This document shows positions 36,804 to 45,993 of a DNA stretch of 64,000 bases, one piece after another. Within the stretch, counting starts at the first letter, position 1; each line of letters begins with the position of its first letter. The DNA is taken from assembly GCF_003425985.1 (NCBI RefSeq), contig NZ_CP022985.1, forward strand, positions 3,146,001-3,210,000. The letters are read 5' to 3'. The position numbers and the translations under genes were made by a program. The notes below the pieces were generated by a model. That model was not told where the DNA came from, searched no databases, and was given only the letters and a program-made list of their open reading frames with translations. Source of the DNA: Mariniflexile sp. TRM1-10 (GTDB taxonomy: Bacteria > Bacteroidota > Bacteroidia > Flavobacteriales > Flavobacteriaceae).

Positions 36804-37469
36804 ATGAAATGTTGTGTAAGGTTTTTGTTAGTATTTGTCTGGTTTGGAGCATTTGCCCAATTACCTGATGGGTTTGTGTATGTAAAAACTATTATTCCAG
36901 ATTTGGATGTAGAACTGCAATACAATACCTCTAATAATTTTGTTGGTAAACGTATTGATGGCTACCAATCAAACAAACTCATATTAACCAAACAGGCTGC
37001 TTTAGCTTTGAAAGAGGTTCAGGAAGCATTACTAGATAAGAATTTATGCCTGAAAGTGTATGATGGGTACAGACCACAACGGGCTGTAAACCATTTTATG
37101 CGGTGGGCTAAAGATCTTAATGACACGATTAATAAACGGGCATTTTACCCAGATGTTGATAAATTGGATTTATTCGTTGAAGAGTATATTGCAGTCCGAT
37201 CGGGACACAGTAAGGGCAGCACGGTAGATGTAACCATTATAAATGGGAATACTGGCGAACCCTTGGATATGGGCAGTAATTATGACTTTTTTGGTCAAGC
37301 TTCTTGGGCAAATTATAAAGACATTACCGAACTCCAAAAGGCTAATAGGCAACTTTTACAAGAAGTCATGCTTAAATTCGGTTTTAAAAATTATCCGAAA
37401 GAATGGTGGCATTTTACCTTAAAAGATGAGCCATTTCCTGATACGTATTTCGATTTTCCTGTAAAATAA
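36804..37469 (+). CDS. VanX-type D-alanyl-D-alanine dipeptidase (M15D)
   Basis: 221 aa. Signal peptide 1-18 (ending AFAQ), then the M15D fold: conserved Arg in YDGYRPQ, Zn-binding SGHSKGSTVD and the catalytic EWWHF near the C-terminus. It hydrolyses D-Ala-D-Ala or similar dipeptides in the periplasm. Without vanH/vanA/vanS nearby it is a housekeeping recycling enzyme rather than a vancomycin-resistance determinant. Confidence 0.92.
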   Translation: MKCCVRFLLVFVWFGAFAQLPDGFVYVKTIIPDLDVELQYNTSNNFVGKRIDGYQSNKLILTKQAALALKEVQEALLDKNLCLKVYDGYRPQRAVNHFMRWAKDLNDTINKRAFYPDVDKLDLFVEEYIAVRSGHSKGSTVDVTIINGNTGEPLDMGSNYDFFGQASWANYKDITELQKANRQLLQEVMLKFGFKNYPKEWWHFTLKDEPFPDTYFDFPVK

Positions 37470-37471
37470 AA

Positions 37472-37495
37472 ACCTGCCTTTTTTAGAAAGCAGGT
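37472..37495 (+). terminator. terminator after the M15 peptidase
   Basis: Stem ACCTGC/GCAGGT extended by CTTT/AAAG with one bulge, T-rich sequence after it. Confidence 0.55.
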
Positions 37496-37525
37496 CTTCT
37501 GTTTTTTGATTGATGTTTTTTCGTT

Positions 37526-37870
37526 TTATTCTTTATCTAAATTCTTGGTCATATTAAAGCCAATAAATAGGCCTAATCCTGACATTAAGAAGATAGTTCC
37601 AGGGTAGGCTACATCATCTATAACTCCTAGACTATAAACCAGGAAGGATGCGATAAAGACGCCAAGTCCAATAGCCATTAATAAAAGGGCCAAATTTAAT
37701 AGAAGTACTTTCCACATTGGGGAACGATGACTTCTGTTTCCCATAAAAATACTGGCATCGGCACCTTTTTCAATAAGTGCTAAACGTTCTTTATTTCTTG
37801 TAGATAGGTATAAATATACGATTCCAAAGATTGCAAGAAATAAACTGATTGGTATTAAAATATCTTCCAT
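37526..37870 (-). CDS. DUF6249 small membrane protein
   Basis: 114 aa with three TM helices (about 4-22, 52-74, 84-106) and a basic loop containing KERLALIEKGADASIF, the recognisable DUF6249 motif. Often found beside ECF sigma genes in Bacteroidota; here it is divergent from one. Function unknown. Confidence 0.8.
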   Translation of the reverse strand: MEDILIPISLFLAIFGIVYLYLSTRNKERLALIEKGADASIFMGNRSHRSPMWKVLLLNLALLLMAIGLGVFIASFLVYSLGVIDDVAYPGTIFLMSGLGLFIGFNMTKNLDKE

Positions 37871-38067
37871 AATTGTTTGTTTTTAATTGATTAAATTTAA
37901 TGTGTTCATAGCTTATGACGATGGGTTTCGAATTTAGGTTACAAACAATGACCAAATATTTTTTTTAATCTAAATAATTCCCCGAGCTCTGCCGAGGATA
38001 GGCTGTTTCAAGAAATTTTTTATTGTTTGTGTAACCATACACTATTTAATATCGTCTTAGTATCAAA

Positions 38068-38655
38068 ATGACTATCAACGACCAATATTATATCAATTTA
38101 ATTTTAAATGGAGATACCAATGCATTTCACATATTGGTAGACCGTTATAAAGATTTGGTGTATTCGTTATCGTTGCGCATGTTAAAGAATAGGGAAGAGG
38201 CCGAAGAGGTTTCACAAGATACCTTTGTGAAGGTTTTTAAGTCGTTACCAAGGTTTAAAGGCGATTCAAAGTTTTCAACATGGATTTATAAAATAGCTTA
38301 TAATACCTGCTTGGATAGACTGAAGAAAAATAAAAAGTTTTATAATGATGTGCCTATTGATGAATTTACCGAACATCAAGTGAGAACAATTGATGATGCT
38401 TTAGAAAATTTAGAAGCTAAAGAGCGGGAGCAAGCCATTCAGGATTGTATGTCATTATTGCCCAATGAAGATGGTTTTTTGCTAACTTTGTATTACTTTG
38501 AAGAGCAGTCTTTAGACGACATTTCCAAAGTGATGGGTTTAACTCCCAATAACGTAAAAGTAAAGCTGTTTAGAAGCCGAAAAAAGCTAGCAGCCATTTT
38601 AAAGCAGCGATTAGAACCAGAAATAATTGAAAGTTATGAACGAGCAAACAGATAA
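38068..38655 (+). CDS. ECF-type RNA polymerase sigma factor
   Basis: 195 aa. Region 2 (LVDRYKDLVYSLSLRML ... FSTWIYKIAYNTCLDRLKK, about 24-90) and region 4 (LDDISKVMGLTPNNVKVKLF, about 150-170). Regulates an unknown stress or envelope regulon. The next gene overlaps it by 20 nt and encodes a two-TM protein, probably its regulator. A palindrome-like CCGAGCTCTGCCGAGG lies at about 37982. Confidence 0.92.
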   Translation: MTINDQYYINLILNGDTNAFHILVDRYKDLVYSLSLRMLKNREEAEEVSQDTFVKVFKSLPRFKGDSKFSTWIYKIAYNTCLDRLKKNKKFYNDVPIDEFTEHQVRTIDDALENLEAKEREQAIQDCMSLLPNEDGFLLTLYYFEEQSLDDISKVMGLTPNNVKVKLFRSRKKLAAILKQRLEPEIIESYERANR

Positions 38656-39064
38656 ATATTTAGACCAATTAGCTAAAAAAGTTATGAAAGATGCGCCTTT
38701 GGAAACGCCTTCTTTTGACTTTACAAATACTGTAATGTCTCAAGTTTCAGGGTTAAGCCACAACAAAGTAATTGCGTATAAACCTTTAATTTCAAAAACG
38801 GGTTGGATTTTTATTTTGGTTGGATTTTTAATCTTGGTCTTTTTTGTGCTATTTGGAAATCAAACATCCTCTTCTGGGTGGTTAAATACGATTGATTTTA
38901 GTATGTTTTCTAATAATGGCATTGCTCAAGCACTTTCAAATTTTAAAATACCAAGTTTTACAATATCTAAAACGTTAACGTATGCTATTGTACTTTTTGG
39001 CGTGATGGTTTGTATTCAAATATCATTTTTAAAACATCATTTTAATCAACGGTTTGAAAATTAG
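38636..39064 (+). CDS. membrane protein, probable anti-sigma partner
   Basis: 142 aa from ATG 38636 (an in-frame TTG at 38627 is less likely). A cytoplasmic N-terminus of about 50 residues is followed by two TM helices (about 55-78 and 113-133). Overlap with the sigma gene (20 nt) and topology suggest a membrane anchor for the sigma factor, although no ZAS zinc motif is present. Its 3' end overlaps the convergent desaturase gene by 23 nt. Confidence 0.75.
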   Translation: MNEQTDKYLDQLAKKVMKDAPLETPSFDFTNTVMSQVSGLSHNKVIAYKPLISKTGWIFILVGFLILVFFVLFGNQTSSSGWLNTIDFSMFSNNGIAQALSNFKIPSFTISKTLTYAIVLFGVMVCIQISFLKHHFNQRFEN

Positions 39065-40019
39065 TGTTTGGTACCTCCAAATTATTTTCAATTGTTCTTT
39101 TGTTTGCCAATTCAATTTCCTTACGCATTTGTTTGATGGTTAAAGTGCTTCCATCATGACTCCATCCAGGCGAGCCAAAGGCATACATAAATTTGTGATA
39201 TAGATTTGGACTCTTTTTCATATCGTTCCAAATGTCTTTATATTCATGCGTTAATATCACCAAAGGATTATAGGAATTTGGTGGTTTTGTTACACCATAT
39301 TCAATATCTATATTCTCATCTAATTCTTTCCAGGTTCCAAATAGTTTATCGAACATATTTAAAAATCCACCATGATTTTTATCCATATATTCTATGTTTT
39401 TAGCATGATGTACTTGGTGCATGGTGTGGGTATTAAATACTTTTTCAATGATTCCCATTTTTGGAATGTAAGCAGAATGTAACTGAAATTGCCAAAGCGC
39501 TTCGATTCCTAAGCATACAATGACCATCTCGGGCGGAAATCCTATTGCGGGTAGCCACATGTAAAATAATGGTTTATATAATATGGTGAACCAACCATTT
39601 CTAACAGCTGTTCCCAGATTGAAATTTTCTGAAGAATGATGCACGATGTGTGCTGCCCATAAAAAGCGTACCATATGGTTTTGTCTGTGAAACCAATAAT
39701 AGGTAAAATCGTCTAAAAACTGGCAGGCTATCCAAACGGGCCAAGAATAACCAAAAGATTCCCAACCCATAATATTGGTGCGAATGCCATCAACCATAGG
39801 GTTGCACAATTCGTATAAGTAATTGAAAATAATTATAGCAGAAATAGTTTTTATTAAAGGCGCTATAACTACCGATCCAACGCCCATTGTAAGACTGGAA
39901 GCTAAATCTTTCCATTTATAAAGACTTTTATGGTCATGGGTTCTACTGTAAGTAAGCTCAAGTAAAATGAGCCCCAAAAAAAAGGGAATACCATAAACTA
40001 GTGGGTTTGTAAAATCCAT
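39042..40019 (-). CDS. sterol desaturase / fatty acid hydroxylase family protein
   Basis: 325 aa integral membrane di-iron enzyme. Four or more TM segments and the eight-His motif: HRQNH (111-115), HIVHH (124-128) and HTMHQVHH (about 197-204). Members hydroxylate or desaturate lipids with O2. Substrate not predictable. The C-terminal 7 codons overlap the end of the convergent gene. Confidence 0.92.
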   Translation of the reverse strand: MDFTNPLVYGIPFFLGLILLELTYSRTHDHKSLYKWKDLASSLTMGVGSVVIAPLIKTISAIIIFNYLYELCNPMVDGIRTNIMGWESFGYSWPVWIACQFLDDFTYYWFHRQNHMVRFLWAAHIVHHSSENFNLGTAVRNGWFTILYKPLFYMWLPAIGFPPEMVIVCLGIEALWQFQLHSAYIPKMGIIEKVFNTHTMHQVHHAKNIEYMDKNHGGFLNMFDKLFGTWKELDENIDIEYGVTKPPNSYNPLVILTHEYKDIWNDMKKSPNLYHKFMYAFGSPGWSHDGSTLTIKQMRKEIELANKRTIENNLEVPNTNFQTVD

Positions 40020-40123
40020 TACTGTTTAAATTTTAAATCCGTTAGTTAGTATGGTAGGGAGAAGTCTCTTGATCTTTTTTCTTTTGGCGAAGATACTTAA
40101 TATATAACGTAATTTCTTGTGAT

Positions 40124-41362
40124 TTAGTACCAACGTTTCTTTTTCTTTTTGGAAGATTCACTTTTGCGCCCTTTTTTGTGCTTGCTTTTTCCGGGTGTTC
40201 GGTGTATTTCTTTTTTTGCTTTAGGGTCTAATGGATACGGATGGTCTTCAATAACGTCCAGTTGTAATTGAATAAGCTGTTGAATGCTTGCTACATAGGT
40301 TTTTTCATCGGCAGAACAAAACGAATAGGAGTTACCGGATTTTCCAGCTCTAGCAGTTCTTCCGATACGGTGTACATAAGTTTCCGGTACGTTTGGTAAA
40401 TCGAAATTTATTACCGCATCCAGTTCGTTTATGTCAATACCACGTGCCGCTACATCGGTAGCTATTAAAATATTTACTTTATTGGTTTTGAAGTTGTTTA
40501 AAGCTTCTTCTCTTAAATTCTGACTTTTATCGCCGTGGATACTATCCACTTTGTAACCGTTTTTTTTAAGGGTTTGTTCTAATTTTTCAACCCCAAATTT
40601 GGTGCGTCTAAAAATAAGAATGCTGCCTTTAATATCGTTTCTTAGTAAGTGCAAACACAATTCTATTTTATTGCGTTTTGGCACGTAATACAATACTTGG
40701 TTGACGTTTTTTGAAGTGGACGAATTTGGTGCGACTTCAACACGCTCGGGCGTATTTAATATGGTGTTTGCCAGTTGCTCTACTTTAAAAGGGATGGTTG
40801 CCGAAAACAATAAAATCTGTTTTTCTTTGGTACATAAACGCTCAATTTTTTTAACGTCGTCTATAAAACCCATATCCAACATTAAATCGGCTTCATCCAA
40901 AACCAGTGTTTCAATATAATCGAGGTTAATAATATCTTGTTTGTGCAAGTCGAGCAAACGCCCAGGCGTAGCAATTAAAATATCAACCCCTTTTTTTAAC
41001 ACATCAATTTGAGGCTCAATGGAAGCACCTCCAAAAACGACCGTCGTTCTTAAATTGGTATAAGTGCTGTATTTTTTGAAATTTTCGTCTATTTGAATGG
41101 CTAATTCGCGCGTAGGGCTTATAATTAATGCTTTAATTTTCTTGCCTTTTTTACTGGCATCTTGTTTATCGAACAATAATTGTAAAATAGGCAATGCAAA
41201 CGCAGCGGTTTTGCCTGTGCCGGTTTGGGCAGATACAACCACATCTTTTTTTGCTAAAACCAAAGGAATGGCTTTTTCTTGTACCAATGTAGGGTTATCG
41301 TAACCAGCTTCGGCAATGGCTCTTAAAATGGGTCTGTTAAGTTGTAGGTCTTTAAACGACAT
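40124..41362 (-). CDS. DEAD-box ATP-dependent RNA helicase (RhlE-like)
   Basis: 412 aa. Q motif (PTLVQEKAIP), AQTGTGKT (45-52), PTRELA, DEAD (VLDEADLMLD), SAT and HRIGRTAR, followed by a Lys/Arg-rich C-terminal tail ending KKKKKRWY that should bind RNA. Start at 41362 rather than an upstream in-frame ATG at 41389, because a TATCTTTG promoter box at 41379-41386 would lie inside the longer version. Role in RNA remodelling or cold adaptation by family. Confidence 0.95.
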   Translation of the reverse strand: MSFKDLQLNRPILRAIAEAGYDNPTLVQEKAIPLVLAKKDVVVSAQTGTGKTAAFALPILQLLFDKQDASKKGKKIKALIISPTRELAIQIDENFKKYSTYTNLRTTVVFGGASIEPQIDVLKKGVDILIATPGRLLDLHKQDIINLDYIETLVLDEADLMLDMGFIDDVKKIERLCTKEKQILLFSATIPFKVEQLANTILNTPERVEVAPNSSTSKNVNQVLYYVPKRNKIELCLHLLRNDIKGSILIFRRTKFGVEKLEQTLKKNGYKVDSIHGDKSQNLREEALNNFKTNKVNILIATDVAARGIDINELDAVINFDLPNVPETYVHRIGRTARAGKSGNSYSFCSADEKTYVASIQQLIQLQLDVIEDHPYPLDPKAKKEIHRTPGKSKHKKGRKSESSKKKKKRWY

Positions 41363-41378
41363 GTATGATGATTTGCTG

Positions 41379-41386
41379 CAAAGATA
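41379..41386 (-). promoter_or_regulatory. helicase -7 element TATCTTTG
   Basis: Consensus TAnnTTTG on the minus strand, 16 nt before the chosen ATG (41362). Used to fix the start codon. Confidence 0.6.
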
Positions 41387-41484
41387 CACAAAAGTTGTTA
41401 GGCTAATTTTTATTATATTTTAAGGTAGTTGGGTGCTAAACATTATCTAATTTTGCAGCGCAATTATAATGAGCACAATAACCC

Positions 41485-42342
41485 ATGGTACAATACAACC
41501 CCAAAGACTGGATTACTTTTATTTTTAGATTTCATAAATCGGATACGTTCAGAAAACTGATTCCTATGATGCTATTTATAGGTGCTTACACAGGTGGCGT
41601 CGGGTATTTGGAACTTGAATATTGGAAATTATCCGAGAAAAACCATTTATCAAACATTACCGTCATGCATGGTATGCTGGGTTTCGTCATTTCCCTATTG
41701 TTGGTGTTTAGAACCAATACAGCTTACGACCGCTGGTGGGAAGGTAGAAAACTATGGGGTGCATTGGTTAACAACAGTCGGAATTTAGCCATGAAGCTCA
41801 GTGTTATTTTAAAAGAAGAACATGATAGGGTGTATTTTAAGAAATTGATTCCTAGCTATGCTTCTATATTGTCAAAACATTTAACCGATAAAGAAACCAG
41901 TTTGCAATTGTATGATGGGATAGAATTAGACAATCACAAGCACCGACCAAACCAAGTGGCTACCATGATGTACCAAAAGGTTAACGATTTGCATGAGCAA
42001 GAAAAAATTACGGGCGACCAACTTATTATTTTGAATGCCGAATTACAGTCGTTTACAGATATTTGTGGTGCTTGCGAGCGTATTAAAAACACGCCCATTC
42101 CATATTCATACAGTGCGTTTATTAAAAAGTTTATCTTTTTCTATATCATGACCTTGCCCTTTGGTTATGTGTTTAGCTTGGGGTATTACGCCATCCCAGT
42201 CGTTATTTTTATTTTTTATGTATTGGCAAGTTTAGAGTTGATTGCCGAAGAAATTGAAGATCCTTTTGGGATTGATGCCAACGATTTACCTATTGAAAAG
42301 ATTTCGGCAAATATTAAAAAGCATGTGGAGGAGATTATTTAG
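41485..42342 (+). CDS. bestrophin family chloride channel
   Basis: 285 aa bestrophin (UPF0187). FRTNTAYDRWWEGRKLWG is the family signature (about 74-92), with TM segments near 25-45, 60-75, 215-235 and 238-255, and the terminal IEDPFGIDANDLP. Forms pentameric anion channels. Preceded by a TAATTTTG -7-like box at 41448. Standalone. Confidence 0.92.
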   Translation: MVQYNPKDWITFIFRFHKSDTFRKLIPMMLFIGAYTGGVGYLELEYWKLSEKNHLSNITVMHGMLGFVISLLLVFRTNTAYDRWWEGRKLWGALVNNSRNLAMKLSVILKEEHDRVYFKKLIPSYASILSKHLTDKETSLQLYDGIELDNHKHRPNQVATMMYQKVNDLHEQEKITGDQLIILNAELQSFTDICGACERIKNTPIPYSYSAFIKKFIFFYIMTLPFGYVFSLGYYAIPVVIFIFYVLASLELIAEEIEDPFGIDANDLPIEKISANIKKHVEEII

Positions 42343-42461
42343 GGGTGCTTAAATGAATTGAAAGTATTATAATAGTTTGATGTGGAGCTTTTATGCATTT
42401 ATTTAACATGTCCCTTTTATAGAACTCATAGGATCTTTACAATTCTACTATTTTAAAAATA

Positions 42462-42500
42462 GCCACGAATACACTCTGTTTTTATAAGTGCATTCGTGGC
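42462..42500. repeat. hairpin between convergent genes, GCCACGAAT repeat
   Basis: GCCACGAATACACT pairs with AGTGCATTCGTGGC (13 of 14). The motif GTGYATTCGTGGCA recurs at about 60135. It may work as a bidirectional terminator, though no T-run follows. Confidence 0.6.
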
Positions 42501-42512
42501 AGAACCCTATTG

Positions 42513-42953
42513 TTATTCAATCTCTTTATGTGTGCTTACCGCAATACGATTCCAGGCATTAATGGTAACAATAACCATAATAATTTGTGCTATTTGGTTT
42601 TCGGTAAAAATTCTAGTCGCTTTCTGGTAAGTGTCTTTGCTTAGACCATTTTGATGAATGAGTGTGATTTCTTCAGTCATCGCCAACACCGTTTGTTCTT
42701 CTTCAGTAAAGAATTTGATGGCTTCTTTCCATGCGCTCACCAAAAAGATAGGCTGATTGGTTTCTCCATGTTTTAAGGCCTCTTTGGTATGCATATCGAT
42801 ACAGTATGCGCAATTATTGATTTGCGACGCACGAATTTTGATCAGATTTTTTAATGTTTTAGATATATCAGCCTTTGTTAAGTAGCTTTCTAATCCATAC
42901 ATAGCTTTATATGCTTGCGGTTCTACTTGATTGATGTTGATGCGTTTTTCCAT
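42513..42953 (-). CDS. carboxymuconolactone decarboxylase / AhpD-like protein
   Basis: 146 aa from the ATG at 42953 (MEKRININQVEP); an upstream ATG gives 8 unlikely residues. CMD-family alkylhydroperoxidase core with CxxC plus His (C48, C51, H55 in NNCAYCIDMHT). Likely a thiol peroxidase or a partner. It follows the Crp/Fnr gene by 66 nt on the same strand, which suggests direct control by that regulator. Confidence 0.88.
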   Translation of the reverse strand: MEKRININQVEPQAYKAMYGLESYLTKADISKTLKNLIKIRASQINNCAYCIDMHTKEALKHGETNQPIFLVSAWKEAIKFFTEEEQTVLAMTEEITLIHQNGLSKDTYQKATRIFTENQIAQIIMVIVTINAWNRIAVSTHKEIE

Positions 42954-43019
42954 TATTTTGTTCTTTAAATTTAACAATACAAAGTTGGAAAACAGCCAAG
43001 AAGAAAAACTTAAACTGGT

Positions 43020-43595
43020 TTAAGAAATCCCTTTTTTACGGATTTCGCTTAAATACTCTGGAGTGAAATTCAAATAAGAAGCAATGAGGTATTGTGGTAC
43101 ACGCTGTAGAAATTCAGGCTGTGCTTTTAGAAAATGATAATAGAGTTCTTCCCTCGAAAAACCATAAAGAAATTTAATTCGCATTTGAGCAGCAGCATAG
43201 GCTTTTTGATAAATACAACGGAAATATTTTTCCATAACAGGATGTGTTTTCAAAAGTTTTTCATAAGCCATTTTATCTATATACAAGAGTTCTGTATTTT
43301 CTACAGCTTGAATATAAAATTCTGTAGGCGATTGGTTTATAAAGGAGAATGTTTCAGTCATCCACCAATTTTCTATGGCAAATTCGGTAGTTTGCTCTGT
43401 GCCTTTTTCATTTATAAAAAATTTACGGAGAATGCCATTTAATACAAAGAAATTGGATTTACAAACCTGTCCTTCTTCAAGAAGATTGTCTTTTTTTAGT
43501 ATGCTTTTAAATTGGAAATAGGATAGAATATCTTCAAACTCTTCGCCGCTAACAGTTGCGAATTTATTAATGTGTGCTTTAAAAATATCGGACAT
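43020..43595 (-). CDS. Crp/Fnr family transcriptional regulator
   Basis: 191 aa. cNMP-binding barrel (about 15-110) and a C-terminal helix-turn-helix (PQYLIASYLNFTPEYLSEIRKK at the end). No Cys cluster for Fe-S sensing. Probably controls the AhpD-like gene immediately downstream. Ligand unknown. Confidence 0.88.
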   Translation of the reverse strand: MSDIFKAHINKFATVSGEEFEDILSYFQFKSILKKDNLLEEGQVCKSNFFVLNGILRKFFINEKGTEQTTEFAIENWWMTETFSFINQSPTEFYIQAVENTELLYIDKMAYEKLLKTHPVMEKYFRCIYQKAYAAAQMRIKFLYGFSREELYYHFLKAQPEFLQRVPQYLIASYLNFTPEYLSEIRKKGIS

Positions 43596-43685
43596 GTTTT
43601 GGATTTAATGTAAATTTATGTAGTTACAAATTACATAAAAAGTAAACATATAAGTTTACAAAAAACAAATTAAAATCTGAATTCA

Positions 43686-45866
43686 TCACAAAACCAACAA
43701 CCCATGCTCTCGTAAAACGTTCATGGATTTAGAAAACCAAAACAACTCAAAATCCTCAAACTGACTTTCAAAATCTTTTTTTAGTTCTAAAAATGAGGGT
43801 AGTTGTGGGCTGCTTGGGCGCAACGAATCCAGCTTATTTAAAAACCAGTTGCCTTTATCTTTATCTAAAGTCACCGTAAAGGTTTCGGTTGTCGTATGAA
43901 ATAGCGCTTGCAATGTGTGATAGGTTTGTCCCTTCTTTGTTTTGGATGTTTCTATTACCAAAGGCTTTGTGCCCAACCACAGTATTTTTGCAGTTGGTTT
44001 GATGTTGAAATGAACATCAGTTTCTAAACAGTTATAAATAAAATCGGGTTTAATGGTGGTTTTCGGGATTTTAAAATCAAACCAATCTTGTAACGGCAAT
44101 TCAAAGCCAATGCCGTGCATATAGTTAAAAAGTGACTTTTTCAATCCGAAACTGAATTGGTTGTGGTCAATGCCCGTCGTGTCGGTAAAGGCGATATCGT
44201 TATTGGCAAACGTAATGGGTTTGGTATTTGGGATGATATGGTATTCAGCAGGGTTTAAGCCAATGGGGCTGTGTGCTGTTAAGGCGAATTGGTGCCAAAA
44301 CCCCGATTGCAACACGCCAATTTCGAATAATTGACGCACCATTTCCAAACTATCCACAGTTTCCTGAACGGTTTGCGTGGGGTAGCCATACATTAAATAG
44401 GCATGTACCATGATGTTGGCTTCGGTAAAATTGCGTGTGACTTGCGCCACTTGTGCCACGGTGACGCCTTTGTCAATAAGTGCCAATAACCTATCGGAAG
44501 CCACTTCCAGTCCGCCAGAAACCGCAATACAACCTGAGGCTTTTAGCAACAGGCACAAATCTTTGGTGAAGTTTTTTTCAAACCGAATGTTGGCCCACCA
44601 AGTAACCGTGAGTTTACGTTTTATAATTTCTAAAGCTAGGGCTTTCATGAGTGCAGGAGGTGCTGCTTCATCAACAAAATGAAACCCTGTTTCGCCCGTT
44701 TGTGCTATGAGTTGTTCCATGCGGTCCACCAATAATTTGGCAGCAATGGGTTCGTAAATTTTAATATAATCCAACGAAATATCGCAAAACGTACATTTGC
44801 CCCAATAGCAACCGTGTGCCATGGTGAGTTTGTTCCATCGTCCATCGCTCCACAAACTGTGCATGGGATTGGCAATTTCTATGACAGAGATGTACTTGTC
44901 TAAAAGTAAATCGGAATAATCGGGTGTGCCGAGATCACTTTGTTTGTAATCTGGTTTGGTACTGTTGTTTTTATAAACGACTTTTTCGTTTTCTAAAAGA
45001 AAGGTGCGTTTATACCCTCCTTCGGAGGGGCTGGGGGAGGATAATAATTCAATTGGCAATTCGCCATCATCCAACGTAATAAAATCGAAAAATTGGAATA
45101 CCCGAACGTCTGTAACCGACCGTAATTCGGTATTTGGGAATCCGCCTCCCATCGCTATTTTAATATGGGGGTAGTTGGTTTTTATATATTGGGCACATCG
45201 AAACGCACTATATAAATTCCCGGGAAACGGTACTGAAAAACACACCAGCCTGGGTTGAATACTTTTTAGTTTTTCTTCAAGAATGTTTAAAGTAATCCTA
45301 TCAATATATGTTGGCTCATTTTGTAATTGTTGGTATAAGTCATCAAACGAATTGGCACTGTGCCCCAAGCGTTCGGCATAGCGACTAAAACCAAAATTAT
45401 CATCGATGCATTCCACAATAAAATCGGATAAATCTTCAAGATATAAAGTGGCTAAATGTTTGGCTTTGTCTTGCATACCCATATTACCGAACGCCCAATC
45501 CAATTCATCCAATTGCTCAAAACGAGATGCTTGTGGTAAAAAATGATTGGTGCAAATTTGTCTGGCGAAGGTTGGTTTTTTGCCTTGTAGAAAGGCAATG
45601 ATATCATCCAAAGGTTGTAAATAAGCGTCTCTTAGCGTATAAATTCTTTGTGCATTTTCAGAAGTGATGCGATTATTTTTAGCAGCTAATTCAAAAAGAT
45701 GCTGAAATGTTTTTTTTGAAAATAATTCTAAAATCACTTCAATACCCAAATCCATTTGAAACGAAGGGATGTTTTTAGTGTTTAAAAAACCTTTTAAATA
45801 GCATGTAGCAGGGTAGGGCGTGTTTAATTGCGTAAACGGAGGCGTGATGAGTAAAAGGTCTTTCAA
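43686..45866 (-). CDS. B12-binding domain radical SAM protein
   Basis: 726 aa from a TTG at 45866 (KDLLLITPPFTQLNTPYP, the usual N-terminus). The open frame extends to an ATG at 45959, but that stretch is translation of an interspersed repeat (45921-45943). N-terminal B12-binding-like domain to about 300, then a radical SAM barrel with a C-x4-C-x2-C cluster (HGCYWGKCTFCD), one residue longer than the usual CxxxCxxC. Contains in frame a second intergenic-type repeat (45014-45040) coding SSPSPSEGG, which may be a recent insertion in a loop. Substrate unknown. Confidence 0.85.
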   Translation of the reverse strand: MKDLLLITPPFTQLNTPYPATCYLKGFLNTKNIPSFQMDLGIEVILELFSKKTFQHLFELAAKNNRITSENAQRIYTLRDAYLQPLDDIIAFLQGKKPTFARQICTNHFLPQASRFEQLDELDWAFGNMGMQDKAKHLATLYLEDLSDFIVECIDDNFGFSRYAERLGHSANSFDDLYQQLQNEPTYIDRITLNILEEKLKSIQPRLVCFSVPFPGNLYSAFRCAQYIKTNYPHIKIAMGGGFPNTELRSVTDVRVFQFFDFITLDDGELPIELLSSPSPSEGGYKRTFLLENEKVVYKNNSTKPDYKQSDLGTPDYSDLLLDKYISVIEIANPMHSLWSDGRWNKLTMAHGCYWGKCTFCDISLDYIKIYEPIAAKLLVDRMEQLIAQTGETGFHFVDEAAPPALMKALALEIIKRKLTVTWWANIRFEKNFTKDLCLLLKASGCIAVSGGLEVASDRLLALIDKGVTVAQVAQVTRNFTEANIMVHAYLMYGYPTQTVQETVDSLEMVRQLFEIGVLQSGFWHQFALTAHSPIGLNPAEYHIIPNTKPITFANNDIAFTDTTGIDHNQFSFGLKKSLFNYMHGIGFELPLQDWFDFKIPKTTIKPDFIYNCLETDVHFNIKPTAKILWLGTKPLVIETSKTKKGQTYHTLQALFHTTTETFTVTLDKDKGNWFLNKLDSLRPSSPQLPSFLELKKDFESQFEDFELFWFSKSMNVLREHGLLVL
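45014..45040. repeat. palindromic CCCTCC repeat inside the radical SAM gene
   Basis: Plus strand ACCCTCCTTCGGAGGGGCTG followed by GGGGAGG, with a CCCTCC-TTC-GGAGGG hairpin. Intergenic repeats of this type are common in flavobacteria. Here it is translated on the minus strand. Confidence 0.7.
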
Positions 45867-45920
45867 AATACTACATAAATTATGGTAACAAATATAGTTG
45901 AAAAGATAATGTGTTTCTTC

Positions 45921-45943
45921 GTCACCCTGAACTTGTTTCAGGG
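45921..45943. repeat. GTCACCCTGAAC repeat arm
   Basis: GTCACCCTGAACTTGTTTCA then GGG, related to the TGTCACCTTGAGC arms at 2757. It lies in the leader of the radical SAM gene. Confidence 0.6.
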
Positions 45944-45993
45944 CCACATTATTTTCCAATAACTATAGTATGCTGAAATTAAAAAAGGATGAA

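Noticed and set aside
36804..37469. Vancomycin-resistance determinant (vanX)
   Set aside because: The dipeptidase stands alone with a signal peptide and no vanH/vanA/vanRS; family-level housekeeping function is more likely.
41363..41389. Nine-residue upstream start of the helicase
   Set aside because: Overlaps the -7 promoter box at 41379-41386, so the mRNA would begin inside it.
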